64,000 bases of DNA, from the NCBI GenBank assembly GCA_038562555.1, contig JBCFBK010000013.1, positions 47,841 through 111,840 on the forward strand, read 5' to 3'. Source of the DNA: JBCFBK01 sp038562555 (GTDB lineage Bacteria; Bacteroidota; Bacteroidia; Bacteroidales; Prolixibacteraceae). The position numbers were made by a program, and so were the translations under genes. Below, piece after piece: positions 35,215 to 44,939 of this stretch; the stretch's first letter is position 1, and each line of letters opens with the position of its first letter. The notes beneath the pieces are model-generated. The model saw nothing but the letters and a program-made list of their open reading frames with translations. It did not search any database and had not been told where the DNA came from.

Positions 35215-35676
35215 ATGATTGACCGCAATCTGATTATTCAACTTATTGAAGATAAACTGGGAAAAGATCAGTTTATTGTTGATGTAACAGTGGGTCAGGC
35301 AAATAAAATCAACGTGGTGCTTGACAGCGAAACCGGTATTTCCATTGATGACTGCATCAAAATAAGCCGGCAAATTGAAGGAAGCCTTGACCGCGAAGAA
35401 GAAGATTTTGAACTTGAGGTTTCATCGGCGGGCCTGGGACAACCTTTCCGGACGCACCGCCAGTACATCAAGAACCTGGGCGCCGAAGTTGAAGTTATTT
35501 TCACGAACGGACAGAAACAGAGCGGAATCTTAAGGCAGGCAGACGGATCAGGCTTTGATCTGGAAACAACAACGAAAGAAAAAGCGGAAGGGAAAAAGAA
35601 AAAAGAATTGGTAACCCGGATGCAGCGAATTTCGTTTGAAGAAACAAAAACAGTAAAAAACATTATAAAATTTTAA
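35215..35676 (+). CDS. rimP: Ribosome maturation factor RimP
   Basis: About 153 residues from ATG 35215; the open frame extends to 35122 but that part lies in promoter and leader. N-terminal RimP domain with LDREEEDFELEVSSAGLGQPF (read as two blocks, about 58-79) and C-terminal SH3-like domain from KNLGAEVEVIFTNGQ. Acts in 30S subunit maturation. First gene of the conserved rimP-nusA-infB operon, 11 bp before nusA. Confidence 0.94.
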   Translation: MIDRNLIIQLIEDKLGKDQFIVDVTVGQANKINVVLDSETGISIDDCIKISRQIEGSLDREEEDFELEVSSAGLGQPFRTHRQYIKNLGAEVEVIFTNGQKQSGILRQADGSGFDLETTTKEKAEGKKKKELVTRMQRISFEETKTVKNIIKF

Positions 35677-35687
35677 AACGGGGCAAG

Positions 35688-36923
35688 ATGGATACTATTA
35701 ATCTTATCGATACCTTTTCCGAATTCAAGGACCTGAAGAACATTGACCGGGTCACCATGATGAGCGTTCTCGAAGATGTTTTCAGGAATGTTCTGCAAAA
35801 AACATACGGAACAGACGAAAATTTCGATATCATTATCAACATTGACAAAGGCGACTTTGAAATTTGGCGTAACCGCCTTGTCGTTGAAGACAGTGAAATC
35901 ACTGATCCCAACACACAGATCACCCTCAGCAATGCAAAAAAAATTGATGCTGATTATGAGGTTGGCGAAGAAGTGACCGACGAGGTTAAATTAAAGGATT
36001 TTGGCCGCAGGGCAATCCTCAACCTGCGTCAGAATCTGGCCAGCCGTATCCTGGAGCTTGAAAAGGATCATATCTATAATAAGTACAAAAATAAAATCGG
36101 TGATATTGTAACGGGTGAAGTTTATCAGGTCTGGAAAAAAGAGATCCTGATCCTGGATGATGAAGGCAATGAATTATTGCTCCCGAAACAGGAACAGATA
36201 CCAACCGACTATTTCCGCAAGGGCGATACCCTGCGCGCTGTGGTGTTTAAGGTTGAATTACGGAATAATAACCCGATGATCATTCTCTCACGTACTTCGC
36301 CTGTGTTCCTCGAACGTCTGTTTGAGCTTGAAGTGCCTGAAATTTTCGACGGACTGATCACCATTAAGAAGATTGTGCGTGTTCCGGGTGAACGGGCAAA
36401 AGTAGCCGTTGAATCATACGACGAGCGGATTGATCCGGTAGGCGCCTGTGTGGGCATGAAGGGATCGCGTATTCACGGGATCGTCAGGGAACTTCGTAAC
36501 GAAAACATCGACGTAATCAATTTCTCTAATAATAACCAGTTATTTATTCAGCGTGCGCTCAATCCGGCAAAAGTGACTTCAATCAAAATTCATGAAGACA
36601 CCAAAAGGGCTGACGTTTTTCTGCGGCCCGACGAAGTGTCGCTGGCAATTGGCAAAGGCGGCCTGAATATTAAACTGGCCAGCCAGCTCACCGGATATGA
36701 AATTGATGTTTACAGGGAAATGCAACCGGATGAAGAGGATGTTAACCTTGATGAATTCTCCGACGAAATTGAAGGATGGATTCTGGATGAACTGAAATCG
36801 ATTGGCTGCGATACGGCCAAAAACGTACTGAGCCTCAGTCGCAACGATTTGATTAAGCGAACCGACCTGGAAGAAGAGACCGTAGATGAACTGCTTCGTA
36901 TTCTTCGGTCTGAGTTTGAATGA
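35688..36923 (+). CDS. nusA: Transcription termination/antitermination factor NusA
   Basis: 411 residues. N-terminal RNA polymerase-binding domain (about 1-130), S1 domain (about 135-200, GDIVTGEVYQVWKKEILI), KH1/KH2 (about 205-345, with DPVGACVGMKGSRIHGIVREL and SLAIGKGGLNIKLASQLTG), then one helix-hairpin-helix repeat (about 365-411). The second acidic repeat of E. coli NusA is missing, as in most Bacteroidota. Controls pausing and termination and may regulate its own leader. Confidence 0.96.
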   Translation: MDTINLIDTFSEFKDLKNIDRVTMMSVLEDVFRNVLQKTYGTDENFDIIINIDKGDFEIWRNRLVVEDSEITDPNTQITLSNAKKIDADYEVGEEVTDEVKLKDFGRRAILNLRQNLASRILELEKDHIYNKYKNKIGDIVTGEVYQVWKKEILILDDEGNELLLPKQEQIPTDYFRKGDTLRAVVFKVELRNNNPMIILSRTSPVFLERLFELEVPEIFDGLITIKKIVRVPGERAKVAVESYDERIDPVGACVGMKGSRIHGIVRELRNENIDVINFSNNNQLFIQRALNPAKVTSIKIHEDTKRADVFLRPDEVSLAIGKGGLNIKLASQLTGYEIDVYREMQPDEEDVNLDEFSDEIEGWILDELKSIGCDTAKNVLSLSRNDLIKRTDLEEETVDELLRILRSEFE

Positions 36924-37000
36924 ATTTTTTAAAATAATTTGCGTAAAATTGCATGGTTTTCAGTTGAAAACCAACAGAAGAAAAAAAACAGATTGGGTAT

Positions 37001-40000
37001 ATGAGCATTGGCAACACAAGTACGCGACTAAGTAAGGTAGCCAGGGAATTCAACGTTGGGATTCAGACCATCGTTGACTTCCTGCATAAAAAAGGATTTG
37101 TCATCGATACAAATCCCAACACCAAGATCTCCGATGATGCCTATCGTCTGCTGGAGAAAGAATATAAAAGCGACATTTCACTAAAGAAAGAATCGGAAAG
37201 AATCAACCTGAAAAGCCAGCGTACAAAAAAAGAAACCATTAGTCTGGATGATATTCAGGACGAATCGGCATCGGACGACAATGAGGAGGACGATTTTTCT
37301 TCCGACGAAATCCGGATTACGGATCTAAGCGGTTCGAAAAACGAAATACCGGCGGTAAGGCAGCCAAAGCCTGCGGCTGAGCCTTCGGTGAAAGCTTATT
37401 CACATCCGATCGAACAGCCAAAGGTCCTGGGGAAAATCGACCTGGACAGTCATAAAAGAAAAGACGATGCCGCTCATCGGGATACGGAACAAAAGCCGGC
37501 AGCAGAATCTAATCGTGAGAAGATCCAGGTAATCAAGAAAAGAAAACCGGAACAGGACGATCAGGAAAGGCCTGTCCAGGTTCAGGTACCGCACAGCGAA
37601 CCTGAAAAAAAGGCTGAGCCTGTTGAACCCATAAACGAGGAGCCTGCAAATAAAGAAGTGGTTAAAGAACAACCCCGGACGGAAAAACCACAGGAGGTCC
37701 TTACCCAGATTCCCAAAGTCGATGAAGTAAAAGTGGTGGGAAGAATCGATCTCTCTACCATTAACCAGAAAACGCGGCCAGCCAAAAAAACGAAGAAACA
37801 AAAAGAAGAAGAGCGCCGCGACCGTGAAAAACAAAGACGGCAACCGCAGGCCGAACCACAGGCTCCGGCGACAGGACAAACCCCTCAGCCACCGCAGGAC
37901 GCTCCGGCGGGGCAGGAAATGAGGCCGCGTGTCACCAAGGTTAACGGTCCTACCGTAGTCAGAAAGATCGACTTGCCCGAAAAGAGGCAAGGCAGCACAT
38001 CGGCGCATGAAGATGCGCTGAAGAAAAAGCGCCGCCGTATTTCCAAAGATGGGAATTCCAGGGTCACCGTCTCCAAGCAACCGGGAGGTGGTGGAGGCGC
38101 TCCGGGAACAGCCCCGAAGCATGGTCTCCAGACGACCGGCAAAGGGAAAAAGCGCATCATCAAAAAAGAGGTCAGCGAGGAAGATGTACAGAAACAAATT
38201 AAGGATACGTTAGCACGATTAACATCGACAAAAGGAAAATCGAAAGGATCGAAATACCGCCGAGACAAGCGTCACGCTGCCAGCGAACGTAGTGCCGCAG
38301 AGTTTGAAAAACACAATCTTGAAAAGAACATACTGAAAGTGACCGAATTCGTTTCGGTCGCTGAATTGGCAACCATGATGAATGTCGGCGTCAATCAGGT
38401 TATCGCAACCTGTATGAGTCTGGGCTTATTTGTTTCGATTAACCAGCGGCTCGATGCCGAAACGATGTCGGTTGTTGCCGATGAATTCGGATACAAAGTT
38501 GAATTTGTAAGTTCTCAGATCCTGGAAGCGATTGAACGGGAAGACGACGATCTGCCCGGCGAAGTGCATTCGCGGGCTCCGATCGTTACCGTAATGGGGC
38601 ATGTTGACCACGGGAAGACCTCATTGCTTGACCATATCAGGAATGCCAATGTAATTGCCGGTGAAGCCGGCGGTATTACCCAGCATATCGGGGCTTATCA
38701 CGTGACCCTGAAAAACGGCCAGCACATCACCTTCCTCGATACGCCCGGACACGAAGCCTTTACAGCCATGCGTGCCAGGGGTGCACAGGTCACCGACATC
38801 GCCATTATTATTGTGGCTGCCGATGACAACATCATGCCCCAGACTGTTGAGGCCATCAACCACGCCCAGGCCGCCGGAGTGCCTATCGTTTTTGCCATCA
38901 ACAAGATCGACAAACCTGGAGCTAATCCTGAAAAGATAAAGGAAGGACTTGCTCAGATGAACTTCCTTGTTGAAGAATGGGGTGGAAAATATCAAAGCCA
39001 GGATATTTCGGCAAAACAGGGTACCAATGTCCACGAACTGCTGGAGAAGGTTCTGCTTGAAGCAGAGATGCTGGAACTAAAAGCCAATAAGGACAGGCGG
39101 GCAACCGGAACGGTCGTCGAATCGTCGCTCGATAAGGGCCGTGGATATGTTGCCACGCTGCTTGTACAAAACGGAACACTGAAGCAGGGCGATATGCTGC
39201 TGGCCGGACAGTATTACGGTCACGTGAAAGCCATGTTCAACGAAAGGAACCAGCGTATCCAGGAAGTAGGCCCTGCCGAGCCGGTCATTATCCTGGGACT
39301 TGACGGCGCACCGCAGGCCGGGGACAAGTTCAACGTCATGGAAAATGAACGTGAAGCCCGTGTGATCGCGAATAAACGTGAGCAACTTGCCCGCGAACAG
39401 GGACTTCGGACGCAGAAACATATTACGCTGGATGAAATCGGACGCCGAATCGCCATCGGAAACTTCCAGGAACTTAACCTGATCGTGAAGGGTGACGTTG
39501 ACGGGTCGATCGAAGCGCTCTCCGACTCATTGATCAAGCTGTCGACCGAAGAAATACAGGTCAACGTAATCCACAAGGCTGTTGGAGCGATTTCCGAATC
39601 GGACATCAACCTGGCAACTGCTTCAGACGCGATTGTGATCGGCTTCCAGGTCCGCCCAACCTTACAGGCCCGCAGACTGGCGGAAAAAGAAGAAGTTGAT
39701 ATTCGTCTGTATTCGATTATTTACGATGCCATTAACGAGATAAGATCGGCCATGGAAGGGATGCTTTCACCCGAGATCAGGGAAGAAATCACCGGAACCG
39801 CCGAAGTACAGGAAGCTTTCAATATTACCAAGGTTGGTACCATCGCAGGTTGTATTGTGCGCGACGGAAAAATTGTCCGCTCTCACAAAGTACGTATTAT
39901 TCGCGACGGAATCGTCATCTACACCGGAGTGCTTGGTTCACTGAAACGTTTCAAGGAGGATGTGAAGGAAGTACAGAAAGGCTATGAATGCGGACTCAAC

Positions 40001-40078
40001 ATCGACGGATACAATGATATCCAGCCGGGCGATATGATCGAAGCCTTCCATCAGGTGGAAGTAGCGAAAACCTTATAA
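37001..40078 (+). CDS. infB: Translation initiation factor IF-2
   Basis: 1025 residues. N-terminal IF2-N helix domain (about 1-55), a long charged, disordered linker (about 60-430), then the GTPase: G1 GHVDHGKTS (about 533-541), DTPGHEAF (G3), NKIDKPGAN (G4), followed by domains II-IV ending AFHQVEVAKTL. Brings initiator tRNA to the 30S subunit. Odd: the linker repeats the motif V-V/L-G/R-K/R-IDL three times (residues 142-148, 245-251, 319-325). Ends before a strong terminator. Confidence 0.97.
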   Translation: MSIGNTSTRLSKVAREFNVGIQTIVDFLHKKGFVIDTNPNTKISDDAYRLLEKEYKSDISLKKESERINLKSQRTKKETISLDDIQDESASDDNEEDDFSSDEIRITDLSGSKNEIPAVRQPKPAAEPSVKAYSHPIEQPKVLGKIDLDSHKRKDDAAHRDTEQKPAAESNREKIQVIKKRKPEQDDQERPVQVQVPHSEPEKKAEPVEPINEEPANKEVVKEQPRTEKPQEVLTQIPKVDEVKVVGRIDLSTINQKTRPAKKTKKQKEEERRDREKQRRQPQAEPQAPATGQTPQPPQDAPAGQEMRPRVTKVNGPTVVRKIDLPEKRQGSTSAHEDALKKKRRRISKDGNSRVTVSKQPGGGGGAPGTAPKHGLQTTGKGKKRIIKKEVSEEDVQKQIKDTLARLTSTKGKSKGSKYRRDKRHAASERSAAEFEKHNLEKNILKVTEFVSVAELATMMNVGVNQVIATCMSLGLFVSINQRLDAETMSVVADEFGYKVEFVSSQILEAIEREDDDLPGEVHSRAPIVTVMGHVDHGKTSLLDHIRNANVIAGEAGGITQHIGAYHVTLKNGQHITFLDTPGHEAFTAMRARGAQVTDIAIIIVAADDNIMPQTVEAINHAQAAGVPIVFAINKIDKPGANPEKIKEGLAQMNFLVEEWGGKYQSQDISAKQGTNVHELLEKVLLEAEMLELKANKDRRATGTVVESSLDKGRGYVATLLVQNGTLKQGDMLLAGQYYGHVKAMFNERNQRIQEVGPAEPVIILGLDGAPQAGDKFNVMENEREARVIANKREQLAREQGLRTQKHITLDEIGRRIAIGNFQELNLIVKGDVDGSIEALSDSLIKLSTEEIQVNVIHKAVGAISESDINLATASDAIVIGFQVRPTLQARRLAEKEEVDIRLYSIIYDAINEIRSAMEGMLSPEIREEITGTAEVQEAFNITKVGTIAGCIVRDGKIVRSHKVRIIRDGIVIYTGVLGSLKRFKEDVKEVQKGYECGLNIDGYNDIQPGDMIEAFHQVEVAKTL

Positions 40079-40079
40079 A

Positions 40080-40115
40080 AAAAATCCGGTGTTTTCGACA
40101 CCGGATTTTTTTATG
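40080..40115. terminator. Bidirectional terminator between infB and gcvH
   Basis: AAATCCGGTGT pairs with ACACCGGATTT around TTTCG, A-run before and T7 after; serves both convergent genes. Confidence 0.92.
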
Positions 40116-40118
40116 CTT

Positions 40119-40499
40119 CTATGCCTGAAGCATAGCCTGGTAAGCTTCTGCGTCCATCAGCTCATCCAGTTGTGCCGCTTCGGTGACCCTGATCCTGATC
40201 ATCCACCCTTCTCCGTACGGATCCTTGTTGATCAGTTCCGGATTGTCTTCCAGGGCAGTATTAAATTCAAGTACTTCGCCTCCGACAGGCATAAATAAAT
40301 CAGAAACCGTTTTTACTGCTTCAACCGTACCAAATGTTTCTCCCGTTTCCAGGTCTTCTCCCACTGTTTCCACTTCCACGAAAACAATATCGCCCAACTC
40401 TCCCTGGGCAAAATCGGTAATGCCAACAACAGCATCATCTCCTTCAACACGAATCCATTCGTGTTCTTTTGTGTACTTTAAATTTTCAGGCAGATTCAT
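40119..40499 (-). CDS. gcvH: Glycine cleavage system H protein
   Basis: 126 residues. Lipoyl-carrying shuttle between the P, T and L proteins. The lipoylated Lys is in GTVEAVKTVSDLFMPVGG (about 62). KYTKEHEWI near the N-terminus and NPELINKDPYGEGWMIRI near the end are typical. No other gcv gene is in the window, so it is an isolated gene here. Confidence 0.96.
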   Translation of the reverse strand: MNLPENLKYTKEHEWIRVEGDDAVVGITDFAQGELGDIVFVEVETVGEDLETGETFGTVEAVKTVSDLFMPVGGEVLEFNTALEDNPELINKDPYGEGWMIRIRVTEAAQLDELMDAEAYQAMLQA

Positions 40500-40675
40500 T
40501 CGAATTTTTTTTAGTTAATATATTGTTAGCCACATATTATCGCAGAAACAGTGCTGAAAAAAAGTATAGCTATTTTTTTCAAATGTAACACATTTTTTGA
40601 AAACATAAATTTTGGAATGAGCATCCTGGCCTTTTTTTAAAGGAAGTTTCTTATTTTGCAATACTAATTCAAACA

Positions 40676-41101
40676 ATGATGTTTTCGATAACGATCAATT
40701 CGATTAATGAACTGACAGATGCCGCAGTTAAGTTCCTTGCCGCCTTCCCGAACGACCGCATCTTTGCCTTCTACGGGAAAATGGGAGCTGGTAAGACCAC
40801 CTTTATCAAGGCTTTATGCCGTGCAATGGGTTCGGCCGACAATATTACGAGTCCGACATTTGCTCTGGTAAATGAATATGATACTTCCGGAGCAGATCAA
40901 ATCTACCACTTCGATTTCTACCGCGTCCGGAACCCTGGAGAAGCCATGGATATCGGCCTGGACGAATATCTTTACAGCGGACAGTACTGCTTTATGGAGT
41001 GGCCTGAAAAAGTAGAATCACTGCTTCCTGAAAATCTGGTAGAAGTCCACATCGGGGAAGAATCGCAGTCATCGCGCAGCATAAAAGCCTTCAGAAAGTA
41101 A
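40676..41101 (+). CDS. tsaE: tRNA threonylcarbamoyladenosine ATPase TsaE
   Basis: 141 residues. P-loop YGKMGAGKTTFIKAL (about 34-48), then ITSPTFALVNEYD (about 59-71), YHFDFYRV (about 79-86) and FMEWPEKV (Walker B-like region, about 106). Works with TsaB and TsaD to make t6A on ANN-decoding tRNAs. ATG 40676 or the next codon may be the start. 55 bp before the dehydrogenase gene on the same strand. Confidence 0.95.
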   Translation: MMFSITINSINELTDAAVKFLAAFPNDRIFAFYGKMGAGKTTFIKALCRAMGSADNITSPTFALVNEYDTSGADQIYHFDFYRVRNPGEAMDIGLDEYLYSGQYCFMEWPEKVESLLPENLVEVHIGEESQSSRSIKAFRK

Positions 41102-41156
41102 ACTATTTTGATTATTTATATAGAAAAGAGTAACTTAGTCGACTCAATCAGCATAG

Positions 41157-42365
41157 ATGAAGGAAAAAGGACACACTCCGGAAACATCGAATTTTTTTAT
41201 GCCCCGCGAAGAAATGCTTGAAATTCTCAGAAAGGGGAAAAAGCTGACAATCGGTATTCCTTCAGATTTATCACGGGCTGAATTCCGTATCCCTTTAACT
41301 CCGGAGGCCGTTGAACTGCTCGTTTCCTATGGTCATGAGATTTGTATCGAGACAAATGCCGGCAAAGCGTCGAGCTATTCCGACGAAGAATACCGAAATG
41401 CCGGAGCGATGGTTGTTGACCGCAAAGAAGAAGTTTTTCAGTGCGACCTGATCCTGCGCGTCTCGCCCTTCGATCAGGGAGAAATCGATATGCTTCGCGG
41501 AAACCAGGCTATTTTTTCCAATATGCAGATGAACGTCCACTGCAGCGAATCGATCAGGAAGCTCATGCACAAAAAGGTCACGACCGTGGCCTACGAATAT
41601 ATGGAAGATGAGAATAACAGCCTGCCTGTTGTTCGCTTGATGAGCCAGATTTCGGGGGTTACGGCAGTGACCATTGCCAGCGAGTACCTAAGCAACTCGC
41701 GCAACGGGAAAGGTGTGCTGCTGGGAGGCGTTACCGGCATCTCACCCACCGAACTGGTTATTCTCGGAGCCACTACCGCTGGTGAATTTGCTGCACGCGC
41801 AGCCCTCGGACTTGGTGCCATGGTTAAGGTCTTTGACGATGACCTTGCAAGTTTGCGAAACCTGGAAGAAAAACTGGGGCAACGCATATTTACTTCCGTT
41901 CTTTATCCGAATGTCTTAAAAAAAGCACTGAAATCGGCCGATGTTGTACTCGGCGCCATGTCCACCAATTCGCGCCTAAAGTTTCGCGTCTCGGAAGAGA
42001 TGGTCCGTAAACTGAAAAAAGGATCCGTCATCATCGATTTGAATGTGGCACAGGGAGGCTGCTTTGAAACCAGCAGATGCACCGATCTGAACAATCCGGC
42101 TTATATTGAACACGGTGTGATTCATTATTGTGTACCCAATATGCCGGCACTTGTAGCCCGCACAGCTTCAATTGCATTGAGCAATATCCTGACCCCGGTC
42201 ATCATTTCGATCGGTGAAACGGGAGGCGTACAAAGCTATATCAAAACGGCCAAAGGCTTTCGCAAAGGGATTTATATTTATAACGGTATCCTCACCAATC
42301 ATGATCTGGGAGCCAAGCTTAACATCCCTTCAAAAGATATTGATCTGCTATTGGCTGTCTTCTGA
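41157..42365 (+). CDS. Alanine dehydrogenase/NAD(P) transhydrogenase-family protein
   Basis: 402 residues. The N-terminal domain has IGIPSDLSRAEFRIPLTPEAV (family opening KE-x-EyRVALTP), the Rossmann domain GGVTGISPTELVILGATTAGEFAARAALGLGA (in two parts, about 185-217), and C-terminal NMPALVARTASIALSNILTPVI. The catalytic Lys and His of true alanine dehydrogenases are not in their usual contexts (here RVSPFDQGE and MNVHCSE), so activity may differ. It has an N-terminal extension of about 25 residues. Its end overlaps the convergent pullulanase by 18 bp. Confidence 0.8.
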   Translation: MKEKGHTPETSNFFMPREEMLEILRKGKKLTIGIPSDLSRAEFRIPLTPEAVELLVSYGHEICIETNAGKASSYSDEEYRNAGAMVVDRKEEVFQCDLILRVSPFDQGEIDMLRGNQAIFSNMQMNVHCSESIRKLMHKKVTTVAYEYMEDENNSLPVVRLMSQISGVTAVTIASEYLSNSRNGKGVLLGGVTGISPTELVILGATTAGEFAARAALGLGAMVKVFDDDLASLRNLEEKLGQRIFTSVLYPNVLKKALKSADVVLGAMSTNSRLKFRVSEEMVRKLKKGSVIIDLNVAQGGCFETSRCTDLNNPAYIEHGVIHYCVPNMPALVARTASIALSNILTPVIISIGETGGVQSYIKTAKGFRKGIYIYNGILTNHDLGAKLNIPSKDIDLLLAVF

Positions 42366-44303
42366 TCGCTGCACCAGGATCATCATCGAGATAGGCGGGA
42401 CAGAAACCCGGCTGCCTTCAAACCGGCGCACGCCTTCCATATTTATATCATCATTCTCCGCGATAACCGTCCATTTTCCTGCTCTTACCAGATCGACATC
42501 CACAGCCTTCACAGATGCATTAAAGACAAGATTCATGGTTTTCCAGCGTTCCTCGCCCGGATAGTCCCCGATGGTATAAGACACTACACCGATCTGGTAA
42601 AGAGGGGAGAAATGCAGGAAGCGCCTGATCTCTTCAGAAGACCGCATCCGCAGGGCAGGAATGCTTTTCCTGAGATGAATCAACGACCGGTAATACATAA
42701 AGACATCCTGGTATATCTGTTTTCGCGCCCAATCGAGCTGGTTCACTGCATCAGGCGACCGATAGGAATTATGATCGCCGTCCTTGGTCCTGCAGAATTC
42801 TATTCCGGCATGTAAAAAGGACATCCCCTGCGAAGTCAATACCAATGCTCCGGCCAACTTATGCATTCGCTTAATGGCCGCTATGTCGGTATCGGGGTTG
42901 CTCATACGCAGCTTATCGAATAAAGTCAGGTTGTCATGGGCTGAAACATAGGTAACAGTCTGGTGCGGCTCACCCGCCCATGGATATCCCCCTTTCCCCA
43001 CATAGCTGTATACAATCTGAGGATGATGGCAGGCCGCCACCACGCCATACTTTACAGCCTCTTCACTCAGAGTTCTGCCGCTCACAAAGCCCTTTTCCCG
43101 GCTGTCAAAGTTATCGCCTTTTATGGCATCTCGAAAATCATCATTAAAGCAGGCAATCCGGTCCAGCCGGTTGGCATTTCCTTTAACCGCCCGGAATTTT
43201 TCAGGCATGGGACTATCGCCCGCCGCCCATCCCTCACCGTAAAGCAACATTTCAGGACGCACCTGGTATAAGGCCTTGCGGATCGCATTCATCGTGTCAA
43301 TATCAAGCACGCCCATGAGGTCAAAACGGAAGCCGTCAATGTGATATTCCCTGGCCCAGTAGCTCACCGAATCGACGATGTATTTCCTTACCATCGCCCG
43401 CTCTGAGGCAATTTCATTTCCGCAGCCGGTGGCATCTGAAAAAGAACCGTCCGGCCTCTGCCGGTAATAATATCCGGGAACCGTCTGGTTGAACCAGGAA
43501 CGGCGCGTATAACCGGTATGATTATAGACCACATCAAGCACCACCCCCAACCCGGCCCGGTGCAAAGCCATAACCAGTTGCTTAAATTCGGTGATCCGGG
43601 CAGTCGTTGCCGGATTGGTTGAATAAGAGCCTTCCGGAACGTTAAAATTGAGTGGGTCATAACCCCAGTTATATTTCTCGTCAGGATAATTTTCATCGAC
43701 CGTATAGAAATCGGCCACCGGAAGAAGATGAATATGTGTTACACCCAACTCTTTCAGATGATCGATCCCGCTGGCCAGATGACCGGGCCCTTTCGTGCCT
43801 TCCTCTGTAAAAGCAAGAAATTTGCCTTTGTTCACCATACCCGAAGTTGGGGCAATGGAAAAATCGCGCACATGAAGTTCGTACACGATAGCATCGACCT
43901 GACTTTCGAGTTTCACAGGCTGATCGTGTTCCCAGTTCTCCGGATTTGTCTCTTCCGGTATAAAAAACAGGCCCCGCTTGCCGTTTGTACCGACAGCACG
44001 GGCATCTACGCCCGGCGTTTCGTTCATCCAGTCACCATATTTCACCCTGAAGGTGTAATATAGTCCCTTAAAATTGCCTCCAAGTTTCAAGGTCCAGCAT
44101 CCGTACTCCCCCTGCCGGAGAGAATCGATCCGTAAAGGCCTTCCGCCCTCGCTCTCGCGGTAGACGAAAAAGTCGACGCGCTGAGCGCCGGGAGCCCATA
44201 TTTTAACCGATATTTCCTTGTCAGTGGTGTGAACACCCAGATCATCGCTCCCGCAATAGGGGTAAGATGAAAAATCGATATGATTATATTTCCAGTCCTG
44301 CAT
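42348..44303 (-). CDS. pulA: Type I pullulanase, GH13, cytoplasmic
   Basis: 651 residues, no signal peptide. N-terminal CBM48-like sandwich (about 25-115, IKIWAPGAQRVDFFVYRE type), then the GH13 barrel: YNWGYDPLNFNVPEGSYSTN (type I pullulanase signature), DVVYNHT, DGFRFDLMG (nucleophile Asp), LYGEGW (acid/base Glu), VSAHDN. Debranches alpha-1,6 links in glycogen-like or imported alpha-glucans in the cytoplasm. Its ATG overlaps the stop of the upstream gene (TAATG), so the two are coupled; 18 bp overlap with the convergent dehydrogenase gene. Confidence 0.95.
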   Translation of the reverse strand: MQDWKYNHIDFSSYPYCGSDDLGVHTTDKEISVKIWAPGAQRVDFFVYRESEGGRPLRIDSLRQGEYGCWTLKLGGNFKGLYYTFRVKYGDWMNETPGVDARAVGTNGKRGLFFIPEETNPENWEHDQPVKLESQVDAIVYELHVRDFSIAPTSGMVNKGKFLAFTEEGTKGPGHLASGIDHLKELGVTHIHLLPVADFYTVDENYPDEKYNWGYDPLNFNVPEGSYSTNPATTARITEFKQLVMALHRAGLGVVLDVVYNHTGYTRRSWFNQTVPGYYYRQRPDGSFSDATGCGNEIASERAMVRKYIVDSVSYWAREYHIDGFRFDLMGVLDIDTMNAIRKALYQVRPEMLLYGEGWAAGDSPMPEKFRAVKGNANRLDRIACFNDDFRDAIKGDNFDSREKGFVSGRTLSEEAVKYGVVAACHHPQIVYSYVGKGGYPWAGEPHQTVTYVSAHDNLTLFDKLRMSNPDTDIAAIKRMHKLAGALVLTSQGMSFLHAGIEFCRTKDGDHNSYRSPDAVNQLDWARKQIYQDVFMYYRSLIHLRKSIPALRMRSSEEIRRFLHFSPLYQIGVVSYTIGDYPGEERWKTMNLVFNASVKAVDVDLVRAGKWTVIAENDDINMEGVRRFEGSRVSVPPISMMILVQRSEDSQ

Positions 44304-44842
44304 TAAGAGAATAAGCTTTTTCGAAGGGTAACATACCGCGTTGAATACTTCCTCCCCTTTTTGTCACGCACCAGAATTTTCGCCCAATAATATTTCTTCA
44401 GCGACGAGTCATAGCCATGAAACACACCCAGGTTTATTTTAAGTTCATGCGTTTTCCCGGCTTCCAGGTAAAGGGGATAAAGTTCATACCGGTCTATCCC
44501 TTTCAGTTTAAATTTGCGAATTGACAGCAGCTTACGGAACATGATGACGGGCGGTTGGATATCAGCATCACGGCGTGATTTGTTTTTCACCGTCAATGTT
44601 AATGTTTTAGGACGGTATCTCCGGTCCTGAAGTAACCCGACCTGTAACTGCTTTCCGACAAAAGGCAGGTAAAACGATATCGGATACTTCCTCTTTAGGG
44701 TCCGAAAAACCGGAAAGAGAAACAGCACTGCGAGTATAACGACAGCCAGCAAAACTAACCTGTAGCTTTGAGGATCAGGTTCAACGGACGAAAAAGAGAA
44801 AAGCGGATACAACAACACCAAAAACAATATCAGATTCCTCAT
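44303..44842 (-). CDS. Hypothetical membrane protein coupled to pulA
   Basis: 179 residues: a signal-like helix (about 1-18), a second helix (about 27-46), then a soluble basic beta domain (KTLTLTVKNKSRRDADIQPP, KTHELKINLGVFHG) that looks like an immunoglobulin-like fold. No known motif. Translationally coupled to pulA (TAATG overlap). Function unknown. Confidence 0.7.
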   Translation of the reverse strand: MRNLILFLVLLYPLFSFSSVEPDPQSYRLVLLAVVILAVLFLFPVFRTLKRKYPISFYLPFVGKQLQVGLLQDRRYRPKTLTLTVKNKSRRDADIQPPVIMFRKLLSIRKFKLKGIDRYELYPLYLEAGKTHELKINLGVFHGYDSSLKKYYWAKILVRDKKGRKYSTRYVTLRKSLFS

Positions 44843-44939
44843 GTATGCAGCTTTATGCCTTAAAAATAATAAAGTTTCGGGGTTTCACCTCCAAAGCAAT
44901 TATTTTCTTGTTAAAATGCAGGGGCGAAGCCCCATCAGC

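Noticed and set aside
37400..38197. 265-codon minus-strand frame opposite the IF-2 linker
   Set aside because: Rich in Phe/Leu/Arg because it is the complement of the Lys/Glu-rich linker; not a gene.
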